Shown here one piece after another: positions 24,042 to 34,991 of a stretch of 64,000 nucleotides of DNA (its first letter is position 1; each line of letters opens with the position of its first letter). The stretch comes from Armillaria gallica (lineage: Eukaryota > Basidiomycota > Agaricomycetes > Agaricales > Physalacriaceae). The notes beneath the pieces were generated by a model that made no database searches, was not told where the DNA came from, and was given only the letters and a program-made list of their open reading frames with translations. The stretch spans positions 2,852,001 through 2,916,000 of the forward strand of contig JBANDB010000009.1 of assembly GCA_037576215.1 (NCBI GenBank), read 5' to 3'. The position numbers and the translations under genes were made by a program.

Positions 24042-24500
24042 GATACGGAGGGCTCTGCGAGTTTGTGACTCCAAAAAAGCCAAGTCCCGGAAAAAGAAAC
24101 ACGCGCAAATACACCGGTCCGGTCCCCGGTCGAATTCGGGTGATGATCAGCCAATGACAGTCCCTGCAATCAGTAAGCCCTGCACCACAAGGCCAAAATT
24201 CGCAAGGATACAGAAGAATGAGGTGCTCGTTACAAACAAAATTTACACCTTGGGTGCCCGTTCAATCAACAGCGTTTGCTGGGAATTCGGAATTCCAAGG
24301 CGCTTCCCATGTCCATGATTTCTCCAAACAATCGCAAAGGTATGAGGTGCTTCATACGACAAAATGATTTTTTCAGAATGCCGATCCTGCCTGTGCTTGC
24401 ACTTGACCTTGTACGGCTACCATTCCCATTTAACTGAGTGGTATGTCGCTCGTTGTTCTGTGACTTTGATTTCTTTACTGACGAGCTTTTGTAGACTATC
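24042..24500. promoter_or_regulatory. Divergent promoter region SEN2/MET5
   Basis: 459 bp between the start codons of SEN2 (minus) and MET5 (plus). It must carry both promoters. No specific binding motif can be supported by eye. Confidence 0.5.
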
Positions 24501-27500
24501 ATGACCAGCACCGTTGCTCGGATTGCCTACTTGGCGTCGGACGCCCTGGTGGACCTTCAGCTACCTTCACCAAATACTTCGCTCTCTGCTCAAATTTTTA
24601 CATCTTTGTCAACTGCCTCCAGACAGAGGCCAACCATCGTATCGGTCCCCTCCGGCGGTGATTCAGTGGGGTCCATCCTCCGAAATGCCAGTGCTTCCCT
24701 CATCTCCTTTACCGCATCAGCAACCCCCGGACAATCACTAACGTCATCCTTCGTATATCGGAGTTGTCCTCTCTACCACTGTACTTCACCTTTCCCTAGA
24801 TGGGGACCTCTCGGACGTCCTTCTCCTACGGACCGCCATCCCGTTCTTCTTGCTCTCCACGACAGCCCAACAGGCTCATGACAATGCTCTACTAGCATCG
24901 AAGCTAGCCCGGACAGAGAAAAAGGCCGTCGTTCATGCTTACTATTCAAGCGCCGCGGATACGGCACAAGAAGTCCCAGAGGACCAGGTTATCCCATTCC
25001 TTCTCGATAACAGACTATCTAAACACTCTCCAACGGCCAGCAATGGTCAGGTGTATGCCGCCAATGGAAATGGTGTCAACGGACGTACAAATGGCGTCAA
25101 CGGCCATGCGAACGGCCATTCAAACGGCCACACAAATGGTCATTCAAACGGTCATTCCGAGGAGTTCACGGAAAACTCGGCCGTAAACGATCTTTTCAAA
25201 GCGTACGAGATCGTGGCTTTGAGTACTGTATCCCTCGTTCGTCGGCCCCTGAGACCTCTCATCTCACAGGGTACGAGCGATGCAGAGACGGTCATCTTCG
25301 CTTTGGGCCATGAATTGCCTATTACCGCTCCGGGCGTGTCCATATATCCGTATCCCTCGTTACCCCTCTCCCTCCCTCGCGCATTATCGCAGCCATTCCT
25401 TCTACAGCAAAGAGAGTCATCGTTTTGGAGCACATCTCTAAATGGTCGATGAAATGGACGCCATTGTACCTTGACGTGGTCAGCGCCCTGCAGAGCCATG
25501 AACCACGCCCTATAATTCAAAGCGGTGTTTTCGGTGCTGTCGACGGCATCACCTCTGTCGACATTCTTAAGCTCGTACAACATGCGTCGGCCTCCTCACC
25601 GTCGACGCGTCTGGAACTGAGTCCACCATCAACCTCAACGCCCAGTAACGTCGCACCCCTAGTCCCAAAGCACGAAGCATCGTACAATAAAATTTTGGCC
25701 CATCTCTTTGACGATCGACTCGAAGTCGCGAACTCGCCGTCGCTCGTCGCATCCCAAGGCGAGATTGCTACGACCCCGGAGTTTGCACTGGGTCGCGTAC
25801 GAGCGCAGCTGGAGCAGAGGCAACAGCTCATTGACGCCGTTCAGGAATTGCTGCAGAGTGGTGTAGTGGATGCGGAACTACATTCATTGCTGAGTAAATG
25901 GATACTCGCAAAGGATGACAGCAGGAAGAGCAAGGGTCTCGGGGAGGAAATTGTGGCATCGCTGAAACTTGCTTCGCTACACCACCCGGCGGCCGCGCGC
26001 ATTCTTTCTCTCCGAGCACATTTTCCCGTCGTTTCTCGGTGGATTATCGGTTCCGATGCATGGTCGTACGATTTGGGATCGTCTGGGCTGCACCACGCTG
26101 TTGCGTCGGGCCTGAATGTTAATGTCCTCGTTATCGACAGCCTTCCGTATTCTTCTCGCAATTCTGGAGAGCCAAGCAGGCGGAAGCATGACGTCGGTTT
26201 GTACGCTATGAACCACGGCGATGTTTATGTTGCCAGTGTGGCCGTCTATTCGTCATACGCGCAGGTTTTGCAGGCATTTACAGAGGCTGATCGTTACAAT
26301 GGACCGAGTGTCGTCCTGGCTTACTTGCCTTATCTGTCGGACAAATCCCCTGCTCTCGAGGTACTCAAAGAGACCAAGCTCGCGGTTGATTCCGGGTATT
26401 GGCCCTTGTATCGCTGGGATCCTTCAAAGGATCGCGAGGGCAAGGAGCCATTTTCATTAGACTCCGACTCGATCAAGAACGACCTCCAGCAATTCCTTGA
26501 TCGCCAAAACCACCTTTCTCAGTTGGTTCGCTCGAAGCCAGCGATGGCCACTGAACTAGTCAGCAGCTTGGGGCAGAGCGTGAGAGAGGCAAGGAAGCAA
26601 AAGGCGCAGCAGTCATACAACGAACTCTTATCGTCGCTAGATGCCCCGCCCCTGCTCATCTTGTATGCTTCTGATGGTGGAAATGCTGAGAAGAAGGCCA
26701 AGCGCCTCTCCCATCGTGCCCAGGCTAGGGGACTTTCTACTACCCTAGCTTCATTCGATTCCATGCCGCTGGACAGTCTGGCCCAGGAGGAGTACGTTGT
26801 TTTCGTTACGTCTACCGCCGGGCAGGGCGAGCCGCCTCAGAATGGGCGTCAGTTTTACAAGGCGCTCAACGCCGCGGCTGCTGAGTGGCGATCGGACATT
26901 GACGAAGCTCAAGTTTAGTGTCTTCGCTATGGGTGATAGTCACTACTGGCCCAGACCCGAAGACGTACATTATTACAATAAACCCGGAAAGGACTTGGAT
27001 GCTCGTCTAGAGAAGCTGGGTGGCGAGCGTATTGTCGAGTTGGGACTTGGTGACGATCAGGATGCAGATGGTCCTGAGACGGGATACAAACCCTGGGAGC
27101 AGCTTTTGTGGAAAGTCCTCGGAGTCGACTCTATTGAGATCACAGAGGCCGAGCCTGAACCCATCACGAACGAGCACATAAAAGCCGCCTCGCAATATTT
27201 GCGTGGAACGATCGCCGAAGGTCTCCAAGACTTCAGCACGGGCGCTCTCGCACCCAGCGACGGACAACTCACGAAGTTCCATGGTATTTACCAGCAGGAT
27301 GATCGAGACATTCGAGATGAGCGACAAGCGCAAGGAGCAGAGCCAGCATATAGCTTCATGATCCGAGTGAGGATGCCTGGAGGTGTTTGTACGCCAGAAC
27401 AATGGCTGCAGATGGATGAGATCGCGGACGAGCATGGGTGTGGCACGTTCAAGATTACGACGAGAGCTACCTTCCAGTTCCATGGTGTCATCAAGCGACA

Positions 27501-29298
27501 CTTGAAGCCCGCCATCCAGGATATTAACAGGGTTCTCCTCGACACGCTCGCTGCCTGTGGAGATGTCAACAGGTACGTGTTGGTTGTATTTTCACTGTGT
27601 GTAACTTGATTTCTCATGTAACGCAGAAATGTCATTTGCTCTTCCATTCCGACAATGTCAAAGCTGCACAGCCAAGTGTTTGCGTTCTCGAAGGCCGTCA
27701 GCGAGCATCTTATTCCGAGGACGACTGCGTACCACGAAATCTGGCTTGATAAGAAAATGGTCGCAGGCGACGCCGTCAAGGACTTTGAACCATTATACGG
27801 CGAATTTTATTTGCCCCGAAAGGTACTTTATCCAGCTCTTGTCTTCTTGTCCATGCTTACAGCGTTGTCTAGTTCAAAGTTGCTGTCGCCGTACCACCTA
27901 CCAACGACGTCGACGTTTTCGCCAACGATCTGGGCTTCATCGCGATTGTTGGCGATGACGGTGAATTGACTGGTTTCAACGTCTCTGTTGGTGGAGGCAT
28001 GGGGTTACACACGGAAACAAAAAGACGTACCCCCGAGCTGGCAGTATCATTGGTTTCTGCACTCCAGAGCAGGGCACACTCGTCGCAGAGAAGGTTATGT
28101 TGACTCAGCGGGATAACGGAAACCGTGCAGAGTACGTTTCTACATCGACTCCACGATCTCTTTGCTAACTGCTTCTTGTTTAGTCGAAAGGTAGCGCTTA
28201 ACCATGGAATGCTTCCTTTGATTATTCGTGCTCATTCCTGCATCTAGAACGCTCGTCTCAAGTACACAATAGACCGCATGGGACTCGACGTGTTCAAAGC
28301 AGAGGTTGAGAAACGACTTGGTTACGCCCTCCAGCCTGCACGGCCCTTCACCTTTGACCGAAATATCGACGACTACGGCTGGGCGACGGGCGAGGATGGC
28401 AAGCACCATTTCCTGATGTTCATCGAAAACGGACGCATTCAAGACGAGCCTGGAAAGGACTTCAAGACCGGTTTACGGGAGATCGCCAAAGTGCACAAAG
28501 GCGCGTTCCGGTTAACAGCCAATCAACATTTGGTGATATCGGATGTGCCAAACGAGGAGCTTCCGCTCATTAAAGAGATCCTGGCCAAATATAAACTGGA
28601 CAATCTCGTACATTCTGGGCTCAGGCTGTCATCCTCGGCATGTGTAGCATTCCCGACATGTGGTGCGTAGAGCCTTCTATCGTTGGATTTTGCCCACCTG
28701 ACGACTGCTCCTTAGGTCTTGCCATGGCCGAATCGGAACGGGTAAGTGGCTTCTGCGTTGACGCTTTCAGTCATTCTGATTCTGTTTTCCTTGTAGTATC
28801 TTCCTTTGTTGATTGACAAAGTAGAAAGAATATGTGAGAATAATGGTCTCCGGAATGATTCGATTGTGATGCGGATGACTGGATGTCCGAACGGGTGTGC
28901 TCGCCCTTACCTTGGAGGCACGTCGCTCTCTGTATTCTTAAAGATACATTTCTGACTTCAACTTTACAGAGATTGCCTTTATCGGCAAAGCTCCGGGCTC
29001 ATATTCAATGCTGCTTGGTGGCGGGTACTACGGTCAAAGATTAAACAAAATTTACCGAGGTTCGTTCTCTTCAATTCATTCTGTAACGCCACATTCATCT
29101 TGTGTTGTAGAAACGGTCACTGAACCTGAGATCTTGGCTATCTTAGAGCCCATGATTAAAAGATATGCTTTAGAGAGATTAGATGGAGAGCGCTTTGGTG
29201 ATTTCACCATTAGGGCTGGGTACATTTCGGCCACTACCTCGGGTAAAGAATGGTACGTGGGGATGGGTGGAGAAGGCCAATATAAAGAATCATCTTAA
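24501..29298 (+). CDS. MET5: Sulfite reductase beta subunit (hemoprotein), with apparent frameshifts
   Basis: Siroheme/4Fe-4S sulfite reductase subunit that reduces sulfite to sulfide in sulfate assimilation. In order: N-terminal thiamine-fold-like region, [17 protein letters not shown] core (here [20 protein letters not shown]), flavodoxin-like domain ([40 protein letters not shown]), then the hemoprotein domains with [29 protein letters not shown] and DVNRNV. The cluster/siroheme ligands are present: ACVAFPTCG and [13 protein letters not shown] at 24501, stop at 29298. The frame is broken at ~24,742-24,760, ~25,345, ~26,880 and in a G-run at ~27,999, where ATGGGG-TTACAC needs one more base to read [13 protein letters not shown]. 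No intron explains the last three. It is either a damaged gene or a stretch of poor consensus. Also contains an Asn-Gly-His repeat. Confidence 0.85.
25063..25160 (+). repeat. Coding minisatellite (Asn-Gly-His repeat) in MET5
   Basis: Imperfect tandem units of 12 bases encoding N-G-H/N-G-V with a variable fourth residue ([20 protein letters not shown]). It sits between two conserved parts of MET5, so it is a linker expected to vary in length between strains. Confidence 0.85.
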
Positions 29299-29695
29299 TG
29301 TTGTTGTACTGATTAGCTTGACGAAATTGAATGATATTTACGGGAGAAGACTTGTGGTGCAATGAGACAGGACCCTTTCCCCGAAGGGGTCACCATTGTT
29401 TCATCAACGTCATGAGCATAGCTCTCGGGGAACTCGGATAATCTCCGGTTATGATCCATGAATCGTCGAAGCAATTTGCAGGGGTGTGATTTTTCTGCAA
29501 AACTTAAATTGAAGAGCACCGTCATCGGTGTCCGGACTCGGGTTCTTAATAACCGATAGTATGATCGGTCGATTAGCTGATTCAAAAATCTCATGCTTCT
29601 TGTCACTCCTCTTCAGGCATTCTATTTAACCACCTCCTCCTGAGCATCCGACATCGTTCTTCCCCTTTTCTCTCTCATCCACGACAACGATAGCA
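29299..29695. other. Intergenic gap MET5/nitronate monooxygenase
   Basis: 397 bp without a conserved frame; contains the nitronate monooxygenase promoter and the MET5 3' end. Confidence 0.5.
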
Positions 29696-30970
29696 ATGGC
29701 GGTCATCACTACACCCATTACGGAGCTCTTCGGAATTAAGCATCCAGTACTTCTCGCTGGTATGAATGTTGCAGCAGGTCCAGAGCTCGCTGCTGCTGTA
29801 TCCAATGCTGGTGGTCTGGGTGTCATTGGTGGCTTTGGATATACCCCGAAAATTTTACGTCAACAGGTACATATCCGTTTGTCTTGAGCAGATTGTACAG
29901 TACTGAAAGACGTCTCTGATCAGATCAAAGCAATCAAGGATGACCTCAAGGATCCCAGTCTGCCATTCGGTGTTGACCTGCTACTCCCCCAAGTCGGTGG
30001 AGGTGCGCGCAAGACAAATGTATGTGTTTGTGTATAGGCGGGGGCGATAAACATTAACAGAATCTCATATAGTACGACTATACCAAAGGAAAGCTCGACG
30101 AACTCATTGATGTCATTATCGAAGAGAAAACGTCTCTCTTTGTCTGCGCTGTTGGAGTGCCGCCCAAGGAAATCGTCGACCGGTTACACAAGGCGAAAAT
30201 ACCCGTCATGAACATGGTCGGTCACCCAAAGCACGTTGCAAAAGCACTAGAGGTTGGCGTGGACATCATTTGCGCTCAGGCTGGCGAGGGCGGCGGGCAC
30301 ACCGGAGACACGCCCGCCAGTATTCTGATCCCAGCGTGTGTGGATGCTGTCAAGGGTCACAAGGCACCGCTAAATGGGCAACCGGTATATGTCATCGGGG
30401 CAGGCGCGGTTTACGACGGACGTAGTCTGGCGGCTAACTTGGCTTGGGGAGCTCAAGCGGTTTGTGCGTTGATTATACTTTCTCGCATTACCATTCGTGA
30501 GCGCTGACACGTAAGGTAGGGGTTGGAACGCGTTTTGTGGCATCGGTCGAGGCCGGAGCGCCCAAAATTCATAAGGAGCTAATCGTGAAAGCTGGGTACG
30601 ATGATGCTATCACAACTCTTATCTTCACTGGTCGGCCGCTACGCGTCCTCAAGACACCTTATGTCGCAGACTGGGAGACAAATCGCCAGACTGAAATCAA
30701 GGAGTTGACATCGAAGGGGGTTATTCCAGCAATTGGGACATCGAACAGCATCCCGAGAAATCTATGGAAGGTCGTCCTTGGTTAATGGGTAAAGTTTCGG
30801 GGGTACGTCGTTTTGACTTATTCATCCTGATTCCAAAACTCATTAATACTTTGCAGCTTATCAAAGACATCTTGCCTGCGAAGGATATCGTGGAGAACAT
30901 GGTGAATGAGGCGGCTGAAATTTTACAACATAATTCATCTCTTGTCAAGTCAGCCAAAGCAAAACTGTAG
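29696..30970 (+). CDS. Nitronate monooxygenase (2-nitropropane dioxygenase type), one apparent frameshift
   Basis: FMN-dependent TIM-barrel enzyme oxidising alkyl nitronates such as propionate-3-nitronate. ATG at 29696: MAVITTPITELFGIKHPVLL, then AGMNVAAGPELAAAVSNAGG and LGVIGGFGY. Further on are FVCAVGVPPKEIVDRLHKAK and the active-site loop CAQAGEGGGHTGDTPASILI, with the conserved His of the family. FMN phosphate contacts are likely in VIGAGAVYDGRSLAANLAWG and WVGTRFVASVEAGAP. It ends KDILPAKDIVENMVNEAAEI and SAKAKL, stop at 30970. Around 30,716-30,730 the frame breaks: LTSKGVIP runs into a different frame, while NWDIEQHPEKSMEGRPWLMG continues one shifted frame. A G-run sits at the break, so a one-base indel or consensus error is likely. 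Five introns. Convergent with the RRM gene at 62 bp. Confidence 0.88.
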
Positions 30971-31032
30971 CCCTTACATTCTGGTGGATCTATTTATTCG
31001 CATGTGTACATACACTTCAATTATACTCTGGA

Positions 31033-32107
31033 TCATTCATCTTCGCGTTCCAATGCTGGGAAGTTATTCCTTTTCTGCTCTTCCTCCCATCTTTCTCGCT
31101 CACCCACCTTCCGCGAGTTGCTATTATCTTTCGCTCTACTTACTCGAATTCTACCCCCAAATGCCAACGTACCGTCCAACTTTTCGGCGGCTTGTCCAGC
31201 TTCTGTGGCACTTGGAAAATCTACGAAGACATAAAAGTGGTTGCGCGGACCAGGTCTGTGGACGGGCGGAGAAATCATCTTACTAACAGCCTCCCTATGG
31301 ACCAACGGTCAACGGTATCGATTTATATATTGAATACAACTCACAATTGAAAGCCGTGGAAAAGCTCACGAATGTTCTCGTTGACGACGCGATGGGAAGC
31401 CATAGTCGGCAGCCCACCGACGTATAATCGCCTCCCTTGAGCAGCATATCCTTCCCAATGGTCTGACGCATTTGCTTCGCGCCAGCCCTCGAAGACAAGG
31501 GGGAAGATTTTCGGTGGCCTCGGTCCCTTCTTAGCTTTTCCTGGACCAATCTTCACCGGTCTTCCCAAAAAGTCGCGCTGGTTTAGGTCTGCCATGGCAC
31601 GATCGGCTTCCTCTCTGCTCTCAAGATCGACAAAGCAATACGAGAGGTTCCGGCCCGTGAAAGGGTCAACGGAGATATCAATTCGGTTTCTGTAAGACGC
31701 GTTATTGAGAGCACTGAACAGAGGATAACAGTGGCGAACACGGTGTAGCCATCTCCTTCAAATAGCGCCTGGACGTCCTGCTGCTTCGCCATGTAGGGAA
31801 GATTCCCCACATATAATCGGCGTCCTTCTTCGATGGCTTGCAAAGCGCCAGTGTCATTCTCCCGGTAATCTTCATTTTTAGGCGCAGGCAATTCCTTCTT
31901 AATGTTTGACTGTTCGAATGGACGACTCGGAGGTTCACAAGTCGTGCTGCTATGAAAGGCAGGCTTTCGACGAGAATGATAATTGTCGGGGGAGCGCTGT
32001 TTTTTCCCAGGAAAAGATGGCGACGGCGATGAGCTACTATTGTTTTTCGAACGCCAATTTGACGACGCGTCCGAGGGGCTGAGTGAGTTGCTCATGGTCG
32101 AATTCAT
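31033..32107 (-). CDS. Two-RRM RNA-binding protein
   Basis: RNA-binding protein with two RRMs, U2AF65-like in arrangement but not certainly so. ATG at 32107 (MNSTMSNSLSPSD), with another in-frame ATG at 32095. The N-terminus is Ser/Arg/Lys-rich, e.g. FPGKKQRSPDNYHSRRKPAF. RRM1: RNP2 RRLYVGNLPYMAKQQDVQAL, and RNP1 LSYCFVDLESREEADRAMAD. RRM2: RNP2 RRLYVGGLPTMASHRVVNEN, and RNP1 HFYVFVDFPSATEAGQAAEK, ending in a charged tail (KVGERERWEEEQKRNNFPAL) and a stop at 31033. Three or four exons. The RRMs fit a small splicing or mRNA-binding factor. Confidence 0.82.
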
Positions 32108-32214
32108 GGTCAAATTCAAGTTCAATCTCAGCTCAAATATTGCTGTCGGATCGTAAGGTGAGGGGTATTGCTTGCAAATTACACGACTCTACATGTTTAT
32201 TACCGGAATTCATT

Positions 32215-34048
32215 CTATTTCGTGAGCGCAGCCTTGAGGACATCCTGCAACGACGTAACCAATTTATCTACGTCTCCACGTTCAGCATCGACTACCGTAA
32301 CTCCCATATGCCTGAATATCCGTTAAGCAAGAGTTAAGAAACGGATGAAATACAATAAACGCACCCAATACGGAAATACTTGTCTCAGAGAAAGAAAGAG
32401 TATTTAGTTTCAAGGCATCGCGCAAGAAGTTAACAGAAGTTACCTTTAATTGCCGTATGCAAACCTCCTGCGATGACAATTCCCTTTTGATTCAAGGGAC
32501 CAATGATGTCTGCCGCACTAACACCGGTAGGGAAATATAGCTAATGAGAATATCAAGTTTAACACATTGAGGGAGTGGAGTTAATAGACGCACCGCTGTC
32601 ATTCCATTAGCAGCGTATGCGGGATCCGTCGGGACCTGCTTAATCCCTAGGTCTGCTGCCACGCCCTTGATACGCTGGCTCACTTCCTTATGTAGCTTGA
32701 ACCGTTCAGGTAATGAAGGCTTTGACTTCGTGATTTGGCTAAGGGAAGCGTGGTACGCGTAGATGAGGTTGACAGGTGGCGTGGCAAAGTAGGCTGCGCT
32801 CCCGCTTTCGTAAGCTTTCATGATTGGTAGCCATCTACAGGGGAGGATTTGTCAAAGAAAAACGACGAATGATCAGGACACGTACTTCTTCCAGCTGGCA
32901 TAGTATGAGGTTACAGGCGTCTTTCGTGATTCGAATTTCTGTAGAAAGGTCTATAAAACCTGGGGGTGATTCGATTGAAAGTGCTCACCTGAATCGCCCT
33001 CTTGCTCGCTATAAGAATGCTCAACCCTGGAGGGGTGCCGAGACCTTTTGACTGGCAGTCAAAACAACATCAAGATCCCATTCATCCATGAGTATCTCTT
33101 CACTGGCAACTGAGCAAACGGCGTCCATCACGACCTAAACGGACTTTCAGTACGCGTCACGCCGAGCGGGAAACGCGATGCTCACCAGTGCATCTGGCGC
33201 AATTCGGCGAACAGTCTCGACAACTGCCTTCGCGTCCGACAGTACCCCTGGAATAAACATCGATAAAGGTTCAGGTAATTGTGATGTAGACGCACCTGTT
33301 GAAGTGTCGACATGGGTGAATGTGACAACCTTATAGTTTTTCGCCTTCAACGCCTTCTCTATTTCACTCTGGCTTACAGCAGCTCCAATCTCGGCCTTGA
33401 CTTGAGTTGCTTTCCCGCCATACGCCTCTATACTACTCCGGAAATCAGTATAGATAAATTACGCGAGATTTATCTCACCAATCGGCGAAGCTGTCCCCAA
33501 AGTAGCCGCTATGCAGTACCAGTACATCCTCTCCGGGTTCTATCAGATTAGCCGCGACCTGGGAGAAAATGGTACGTTAGAGGATATTCTGGACCGCAAG
33601 CCACAACATGCCTGGTCCCATCCCAAAGTCCCACTGCCGCTAATCAAAAACGGCTGACCCTCGGCTGAAAACACGACGTCCCTGACCTCACACATAAGCA
33701 AGCTACCTCCGGCAATGGCAAGAAACACTCGAACCTGGTCATCCGGATGCAGTCGCCAAAGACAGGAACGAATTCTGGCGACACATGCGACATGGATGGG
33801 TGGGCATTTGCGTAGAGAACCTGGACAAGGTCAGGTAGAGCCGGGGAAGTTATGACACAGTCCTTACTTCATCGGATACTTCGATGGGCCCCGGAATACT
33901 TTGGAGGGAATGAGAAACGGTTACTGAAAGCGGTACAGTCGTCCTTACACCAGTAATCTTTGCCGACGGGTTCAGATTGAAGACCGATACCAAGGGATAC
34001 GGTCGCGACTCACTTGTGGGGTGCCTGCTTGAAACCTTGTGTGGCCAT
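32215..34048 (-). CDS. AGX1: Class V aminotransferase (alanine/serine-glyoxylate type), copy 1
   Basis: PLP-dependent aminotransferase of fold type I, class V: alanine:glyoxylate or serine:pyruvate aminotransferase, forming glycine from glyoxylate. ATG at 34048, MATQGFKQAPHK, then IPGPIEVSDE and HPSMSHVSPEF. Core: SGSGTLGWDQ, DVLVLHSGYFGDSFAD, YKVVTFTHVDTSTG and VVMDAVCSVASEEILMDEWD. The PLP lysine lies in VVLTASQKGLGTPPGLSILI. Then VTSYYASWKKWLPIMKAYES, FATPPVNLIYAYHASLSQI and AANGMTA, ending DVLKAALTK, stop at 32215. About eight introns. Intact as far as I can read. A second, similar gene lies immediately upstream on the same strand, 943 bp away. Confidence 0.93.
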
Positions 34049-34991
34049 GGTATACGTCCGTCGGGATATACGACGGGAAAGGGAGGGCAACACGGCTGAG
34101 ATGGTGGTACGGAAGGAAGAACGATACGGCAAAGTGAGATAGGGCAGGAGCATTATTTATTATTATCAAAATGGAAGAAAGAGGCAGTCTGGCAGGCTGA
34201 ATCAAATATACGCAGGCTCGGCCGGCACAAAAATAAAAATCCCCCCATGGGTTGCCTTTGGGCCTCTGCGTCGCGCCGTACGGACTTCCGCTTCTCGACA
34301 TCCTTGAGGCGATCAGGGATTATCAGGAAATATGCAAATATATCTTATCGTTCCTGTCGGAATATCTTTGTATTCGTATATATGCACAACGGATGCCCGT
34401 CATATTTGAGTCCGTCCTTTGGACCAGACTCCTCGAGCATCAAGTATCTACCGTTCAATTGCTTGTAGTGGAAGTCTACTGTTGTATGACTCATCATCGT
34501 TTACTGACAGTAATTTCCAGTTCCTAGTAGACAATGTCTATGATCATGCGATGAGTACCATTCTCTCACGAACTTGGAGGTTAGCAGTCACCAGTCACAT
34601 TTGCCAGAACTTCTGGTCGCTTTGAGCACATCCCCCTGGCTTCTATTTGACTGAAAATGTACAACAGGCTGAGGCTACCGTCGCACCGATTGACACGAGA
34701 TGGTTTACGGGCAACCCAAGCCTTCCATACAATGGTTCTCAGGCCCGGGTCGGATTTACCGAGTGCATGTTATACCTAAGAAGGTTTTCATGTCTTCGTC
34801 TGAACATCTTCAGCTGCTCCGCCGTTTGTGTTCCGGAGTTTGGGAGCCCCGTGGTCACTAGGTCTCTTCGGCGTAAAGATGATACAGTAGGCCTATCAGG
34901 TGGGAGACCATGCTGATTCATTGTCATTTCATCATATCGCAGTGTGGGCCTAGGATTTGACACTGACAGACGTTGCTACACATGTACTTCT
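34049..34991. other. Spacer between the two aminotransferase copies
   Basis: 943 bp with only short frames. Some on the plus strand (34,252-34,920) are coding-like in length, but their sequences match no family I recognise. No terminal repeats seen; it may hold decayed coding DNA. Confidence 0.45.

Noticed and set aside
24753..24799. 47-base GT-AG intron (GTATAT...CCCTAG) in MET5 as the cause of the first frame break
   Set aside because: Removing it leads to a third frame that stops after about 30 codons and does not rejoin the conserved downstream frame.
26848..26885. 38-base intron (GTCAGT...CTGAG) in the MET5 flavodoxin part
   Set aside because: Splicing there gives a stop within six codons and removes the conserved flavodoxin segment.
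34252..34920. Plus-strand frames between the two aminotransferases as an F-box-like gene
   Set aside because: Short, with no clear F-box or repeat motif and no convincing start or splice pattern.
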